This document shows positions 39,138 through 64,000 of a DNA stretch of 64,000 nt, piece after piece. Origin of the DNA: Amorphochlora amoebiformis (taxonomy: Eukaryota; Cercozoa; Chlorarachniophyceae); NCBI GenBank assembly GCA_054601695.1, contig BAAHQB010000217.1, positions 186,001 through 250,000 of the forward strand. The letters are read 5' to 3'. The translations under genes and the position numbers were made by a program. The notes under the pieces are model-generated. The model was not told the origin of the DNA and ran no database searches. It saw nothing but the letters and a program-made list of their open reading frames with translations. Each line of letters starts with the position of its first letter. Position 1 is the first letter of the stretch.

Positions 39138-39267
39138 GCATATATTATATATATATATATTTATGTATTCATGCATATATACGTAGAATTGTAAGAAACA
39201 TGTATATATACATATATATGTACATACGTGCAAACATAAAAACATACTTAAGCACATATATATATAC

Positions 39268-39392
<125 letters not shown>

Positions 39393-39461
39393 TACATATA
39401 CATATATAAATAATCTTTTATCTATACACATACTATTTTTACACGCATTTTTATTCCCATG

Positions 39462-39505
<44 letters not shown>

Positions 39506-39621
39506 CATGTCATTAATCCATACATATACATACACCCACGCACATCCAACCCATCCCAAGATACTTAACACCACAGCAAGAACAAGGATAGATATACCAC
39601 AAGAAGCAACCAAAACAGTAC

Positions 39622-43094
<3,473 letters not shown>

Positions 43095-43190
43095 TGTCGA
43101 TTATCGTGTCGGAAATGCTGTGTGGAATACACTAATATCAATGTGCATCTATGTTAGGTGAGTACGTTATGTACATATATATATATATAT

Positions 43191-43267
<77 letters not shown>

Positions 43268-43520
43268 TATATATATATGTATATATGAAGATTATCTGTA
43301 TATACAGTGGGGAAAGGTGATATTATGTTATTGTGTACATATAATTGAAATATGCTCATTCAGATCGCACGTCCTTACAATACATATTCTTTACTATATA
43401 TGCGACATAAATATCTTTCTATGTATATGTATAGATATCGATATACACACATACATATACATATATATATATATATATATACGTGTATATAATATTCATA
43501 TAGATATACAATACACACAC

Positions 43521-43552
<32 letters not shown>

Positions 43553-43565
43553 GTATACATACATA

Positions 43566-43643
<78 letters not shown>

Positions 43644-43647
43644 AAAA

Positions 43648-43704
<57 letters not shown>

Positions 43705-43848
43705 TATATACATCGATATAGAGGTATAATTTGGTAGTATAGTATGCAAATACAATAAAACGGCGATTTCCACATTATGTTCAAATAATGCAATATCTTA
43801 TGTACATTCCATTATAACCATATATGTATAGCGAACTCATTTACATAT

Positions 43849-43881
<33 letters not shown>

Positions 43882-44101
43882 ATATATAATATGTATATAT
43901 AAATATATATGTACACACACATACTGTATCATAAATACATATATCATACAAATATGATGAACCAATGTCTAATATGAATATACATTGCATCATATATGCA
44001 CAGATATATATAATATATATATTATATATATATAATTATATGCATATATATTATATATATATATATATATATACATATACACATAGATATACACATATAT
44101 G

Positions 44102-44144
<43 letters not shown>

Positions 44145-44179
44145 TATGTATATAATATATATATATTTATACATTCATA

Positions 44180-44225
<46 letters not shown>

Positions 44226-44226
44226 C

Positions 44227-48619
<4,393 letters not shown>

Positions 48620-48646
48620 CTGCAAGAATATGTTAAATATATATAC

Positions 48647-48677
<31 letters not shown>

Positions 48678-48749
48678 CATAAATATATATATATATCAAT
48701 TGTACATTCACGTGTATAATATAAACATTGTACATATATTTATATAGAT

Positions 48750-48787
<38 letters not shown>

Positions 48788-48788
48788 G

Positions 48789-48834
<46 letters not shown>

Positions 48835-48952
48835 GCATATATTTATAATTCAGTCCGGACATTCAGCCCGGATCGCATATGAATCAGTCCAATTTGTATG
48901 AAATATATATAGTATAATCAAAATGTATATTTATAGATATATACATTATATA

Positions 48953-49001
<49 letters not shown>

Positions 49002-49123
49002 CCTATATATATATATATACAAAAACATATACATGCACAACTACATGCATATTTATACATATACATATATATATATATATATATATATGTATATTTAAAT
49101 GCATATATATATATATATATATA

Positions 49124-49159
<36 letters not shown>

Positions 49160-49179
49160 CATACATATATATATATATA

Positions 49180-49465
49180 CATATAATAATAATAATAACA
49201 ATAATAATAATAATAGTAACATGTGTATATACATACCTGAGACCTTAGTATTATATAATAATAATAATAATAGAAACATGTGTGTATATACATACATGAC
49301 AGCTTAGTATTATAGTAATAATAATAACATTAGGAACACGTGTATATACCTTAGTATTATAATAATAATAATAATAATAGTAACATGTGTGTGTATACAT
49401 ACATGACACCTTAGTATTATGATAATTAATAATAATAGTAACATGTATATATACGTACATGACAC
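49180..49465. repeat. Minisatellite of about 65 bp carrying an exon 3' end
   Basis: Four to five units, each an (AAT)n stretch then gtaacatgtgtatatacata and gacaccttagtatt. On the minus strand each unit repeats the last bases of exon 49524-49466 and its donor (actaag/gtgtcatg). Confidence 0.85.
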
Positions 49466-54289
<4,824 letters not shown>

Positions 54290-54517
54290 CTGCATACTTG
54301 TGTGTGTATAACAAATATAAAAATATACGTATAAATATGTATATATATATATATATATATATATGAATATATGAATACATATTTATTTGGCGCATTTGCT
54401 CTTTACGAAATAAGGACTCTTATCTAAACCCCACCTGCATACTTGTGTGTGTGTAACGAGTATAACTACATATATATATACATATTTATATTTATATATA
54501 TGTATATATTTATATAC

Positions 54518-54566
<49 letters not shown>

Positions 54567-54589
54567 TATGAATACATATCTATTTAGCA

Positions 54590-54840
54590 AAGCGGTAAGT
54601 TTGTAGTATAGTGCCGGTAAGGTAGTCCGTGGTGATTAGCTCAACTCCGTTTGAATTACGACGAATGAGTATGGTTAAGCTAACTTGTGTGCGACACTCG
54701 GATGCTTCCTTTCTTCCTCCGGGTCCCATGGGTTCCGTGGGTTCCGGGATTGCTTGGGTTCCGTCCATTATTGGCCTACGAGTCGCGCTGTATATAACTG
54801 TGTAGTCTAACTCAAGGTGGTCAGTTCCGCGTTTTAACAG
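54590..54840. mobile_element. Possible further member of the dispersed repeat family
   Basis: Starts tttagcaaagcggtaagttt and contains ggtagtccgtggtgattagc, similar in order to the head of the 41345-41815 repeat. It also has a ggttccgtg run. Opposite orientation to the copies at 41345 and 57601. Confidence 0.4.
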
Positions 54841-54871
54841 TGTATATATATATGTGACTTAGATGTGTAGT

Positions 54872-54923
<52 letters not shown>

Positions 54924-54935
54924 CCCGTATATATG

Positions 54936-54970
<35 letters not shown>

Positions 54971-55155
54971 AGTAAGTTGAGATAAAACACACATATACAT
55001 ATACACTATATATATATATACATATATATATATATAAATATAGTATATATATAAATATATATATACATATATATATATATACTTGTATGTTTATATGTAA
55101 ATAAGGAATATGTACATATACATAGATATAGATGTTATATATATATGACATATAC

Positions 55156-60740
<5,585 letters not shown>

Positions 60741-61682
60741 TGCAACCGAACTTTTATTTTTTTGGCTCAAAGCATTTGCGTGACACAGGCCCATGTCTCC
60801 GAATTCTACGTGACAGACCACCAGGTCACCATATAGACACGTGACATTACAAGATGGACCCCATCTTCCTCTATTCATCCTCTCCCCTCATTGTTCCGGC
60901 CAGCAATAAACATATCGTCGTCAAGAGCAGTCATTTGGATAAGTCGTGAATATGATCAATGTTGCGACTATCACAATCTTTGAATTTCAACCGTGTCACA
61001 AACACAAGCTGATAATTACATTCCGAACTGGCAGACAAGCCGAACAGCTGTCGAATCTCCGCAGCATGCCCTGCATCGAAGGAAGTATCTGCCTCATGTA
61101 TAGACTCTGATTAACTCACAAGGCGAAGGCTTTCGAGTCTCTGATTAACTCACAGGGCGAGGCTTTCGAGTCTCTGGTGGCATGAATTAATATATGGTAT
61201 TTTTCGTCTTCACAGTGTTCACACTAAGAAGAGATCAAGGTGACATAGAAGAGATATAAACTTATAGTGAGATATTTGTAATACCAACGCTTGAATGCAG
61301 ACTATTAATTAGGTATAAAAGCTTAGTGATTTTTACAGATGTTTTTGTACAATATGCAAAATATTCATTTGTTAGATACACATATAAATATCTTAATATA
61401 TGCTATATAATTTATACAATTTTCAGCAAGGGTACTAAATCGCATCTTTTATTTGATGTATTTCCACCTGTCTGTCATATATCAGGTCAATCATCAGTCA
61501 ACACCAAACTGAAAGTTTGAAACACTAAACTCTTTTCGCCCGCCAACGTCGGAACACACTGCTTCCCGCTCACTACCCCTGATGTAAACATATAATTAGT
61601 CAGCATACTAGACACATATATACAATACAGACGTTCTCATAGATAGTTTTCGACTTTAAGATCCATCCTCACGTCAGAATCG
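60741..61682. promoter_or_regulatory. Divergent intergenic region, normal complexity
   Basis: About 940 bp between the start of the beta-rich gene (60740, minus) and the coiled-coil gene (61683, plus). There is no (TA)n. It contains a direct repeat of a roughly 34-bp unit at 61103-61175 (ctctgattaactcaca with gaggctttcgagt). Promoters for both genes are expected here; no core element could be fixed. Confidence 0.4.
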
Positions 61683-62473
61683 ATGTCAGCACACCCCAAA
61701 GAGCTCAAAGAGCTCCACGAGCTACGCAAGGCTTATTCTCTGCTGTCCTCCAGCCTTGACTTCTATCGGAGTGAGACAGCACGTCTTGCCCATCTTCGCC
61801 TGGAGAAGAAGGTTCTCATCGCGAAGGATATGCGACTCAAAGCGAAGGAGAAAGAGCTAAACGGAAGGATAAAGATCTGTCAGCAGTGGGAACTCAACCT
61901 GTTGAAGTGTGCTAATAGCGCCCAAAGGGTTCAGAAGAAGGTTCGGAAAACGTTTGCGGGTGAGGAGATGCGAGAGAGTCCGACAGTGTGCAAAAAGATT
62001 GAGATTGGGGCCTCTTCGGTAACAGAAATCGCGAAACGATTTGCTCAGGTAAACAACCATAGTAAACATACTTGATCTCACGATCAGATCACACAAGTGT
62101 CCATTCTCTTGCATCCCTTGGACAACATTTCAATGCAGATTTACACGACCAGAATGAATATACATAGCTCGCTAACCATACCTCAGTCCACGTGTCTGAA
62201 ACCACAGCTTTTATTATTCGGCCAACAAGCACGCTTACGGGATGCATGTATGCGTAGGTGGGGCAAGAATACGTCCAGGCGATGAAGGAGCTTTTCTATG
62301 AAAGGACGAGGATGGGCGGAACTAACCTGAAATTGCGAAAATGTGACGAGAATGAACTGACTTGGAATGCTTCGAGTGTCGAGTTTTTGAGAAATATGTT
62401 TCGGATATTTAAGATGGAATTTCGCCAAACTACAAGTCGGTGCTATGTTTCTGGTAGGCTAAGTCGTGTATAA
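61683..62473 (+). CDS. Two-exon gene for a 193-aa helical protein
   Basis: Exon 1 61683-62048, exon 2 62258-62473 with TAA; 582 nt, 193 aa. The donor gtaaac and acceptor gcgtag join in phase 0, which avoids the stop that ends exon 1 if unspliced. Residues 1-75 are heptad-like and highly charged ([38 protein letters not shown]), predicting a coiled coil. The C-terminal 70 residues look compact, with [18 protein letters not shown] and [18 protein letters not shown]. Base composition is normal and (TA)n is absent, unlike its neighbours. Family not recognised; coiled coil plus small C-terminal domain is seen in kinetochore and tethering subunits, but nothing specific supports that. It is divergent from the minus-strand gene that starts at 60740. 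If 62461 is used as a donor (gtaggc), the last residues would differ. Confidence 0.65.
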
Positions 62474-62483
62474 GTATGCATTA

Positions 62484-62526
<43 letters not shown>

Positions 62527-62589
62527 TATATATGTATGTATGTATATATATATTTTAACATGTATATGAACATTTATATATAATTTACA

Positions 62590-62639
<50 letters not shown>

Positions 62640-62828
62640 CATATATACATCTTTATATATATGCATATATATTCTATGTATAGTACTATTATATGTATAT
62701 AATTGTAGATATATATACATATATATATATATATATATGGATATAGTTTATGAATATATATATATATATATATATATATGAATATATGTATATATATATA
62801 TATATAAATACATTCATACATATATAAC

Positions 62829-62898
<70 letters not shown>

Positions 62899-62958
62899 TG
62901 TGTGTGTGTGTATACAATATGTCTATATTTATATATATATATATATATAATATATATA

Positions 62959-62998
<40 letters not shown>

Positions 62999-63085
62999 TA
63001 TATGTATATATACAATATATATGTGTGTATATATATATATATATGTATATATATATGTATATTTGTGTGTGTGTGCATTATAAAG

Positions 63086-63153
<68 letters not shown>

Positions 63154-63210
63154 CATGGATTTGTACTTATACATACATATGATATAGAATATGTACATGC
63201 GGGTATGAAT

Positions 63211-63284
<74 letters not shown>

Positions 63285-63588
63285 TATAATTTATATACAT
63301 ATATATATACATATGTATATGTATATATACATATTATGAAAACAGTTCCTTATATGTCCATCGATACATACATATATTTATATATGTGTATATGTGTATA
63401 TATATATATATATAGCTAAAGAAATATATAGATAAATTATACAACTGTATGCGTATATAAATACATATATGGATAAATATATATTTTAATTATACTAGTA
63501 TATATATATATATATATATAATATAAATATCAGACGTATGTCGAGATTCGATCATAAGAGGACTGAAAAGTGATTATTGGATGATATA

Positions 63589-63916
63589 TCAAAATATCGA
63601 CATATTCCGACAAAAATTTCGCTTCGACGAGGTCTTCTGGACTGCATCTACAGGAATTTCGGTACTTTTACCTAAACGAGACTCGGGTTTCCTTTTTTAG
63701 GGTCGACCAAGGACTTAAATTAGGGCTCGGCTGCGTTAGACTGCTCGAAATGAAATTAGGCAATTGGATTATACTAACGGTTGATAGAGTTTTGGTGTTG
63801 TATGTAGATACAAATAACAGTACACAGAACAGTACACATATCAGCAACCAGTGCTCTTCATCGAAGACACGAGCTCCTTCCCAAATCTCCACTCCAAGCA
63901 AACCAAAGTCCTTCTC
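63589..63916 (-). CDS. 3' part of a probable membrane protein gene (truncated by the window edge)
   Basis: Minus strand, convergent with the gene at 61683. Exon 63916-63742 (phase 0 in, 1 out) encodes GVEIWEGARVFDEEHW, then a hydrophobic helix LLICVLFCVLLFVSTY and a Thr/Ser-rich tail. Exon 63671-63589 ends with TGA after a basic stretch (KTSSKRNFCRNMSIF). Splice sites are gaaag / gtctaa and gtttag. The 5' exons would lie beyond 64000. The plus strand here has an open frame of similar length (63750-63959), so strand choice rests on the hydrophobic helix and splice sites. Confidence 0.35.
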
Positions 63917-64000
63917 CTTTCATGTGAAATTGGCCGCCTTTTTTGGCATTTTCACCTAGAATCGGGACAGATGAATACATATCGTCTACAGGCGCCCACA

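Noticed and set aside
54580-54768. Minus-strand 62-aa frame with GTQAIPEPTEPMGPGG
   Set aside because: Lies in the repeat-family block at 54590-54840, with no splice sites that match the surrounding gene.

Overview
This window is eukaryotic nuclear DNA of very unusual composition. More than half of it is (TA)n or near-(TA)n microsatellite. Between these tracts lie short islands of normal complexity and many small, mostly degenerate TTAGGG/CCCTAA arrays. No rRNA, tRNA gene, CRISPR array, operon or bacterial signal was seen. The islands behave as small exons (13-390 nt) bounded by GT-AG splice sites. Joined by phase, they give long open chains, so I read the window as intron-rich genes whose introns are filled with (TA)n, minisatellites and telomere-like repeats. 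TTAGGG-type repeats and surface proteins with signal peptides, Pro/Ser/Thr stalks and transmembrane segments fit a protist, possibly related to animals. The species cannot be fixed from sequence alone.

Layout. (1) 963-19246, minus: a gene of about 30 exons. The 31-exon tail from 16896 encodes 529 codons in unbroken phase, rich in helix and ending in a RanBP2-type zinc finger and a basic tail. (2) 19706-34367, plus, divergent from gene 1 with about 460 bp between: a 24-exon gene of 1926 nt (641 aa), with a Pro/Ala-rich N-terminus, a charged helical middle and a C-terminal membrane anchor. (3) 34368-35819: intergenic, with a CTAG-rich block and a 60-bp tandem repeat. (4) 35820-43094, minus: a 10-exon gene of 1128 nt (375 aa), a type I membrane protein with signal peptide, fibronectin-III-like ectodomain, mucin-like stalk, transmembrane helix and acidic tail. 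(5) about 44227-60740, minus: a large gene of at least 22 exons, probably secreted or membrane-anchored and beta-rich. (6) 61683-62473, plus: a two-exon gene for a 193-aa helical protein. (7) 63589-63916, minus: the 3' part of a probable membrane protein, cut by the window edge.

The most striking feature is not a gene. Next to more than twenty exons in the larger genes lies a decayed, truncated local copy of that exon and its splice junction ('ghost exon'). Some copies are inverted, and all sit inside the (TA)n-rich introns. Several introns also take their splice sites from telomere-like repeats. This suggests introns that keep growing by local duplication of exon-intron junctions. All joins are by eye from sequence and phase and need transcript support. 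No protein family was searched. The large genes do not appear functionally linked beyond proximity.
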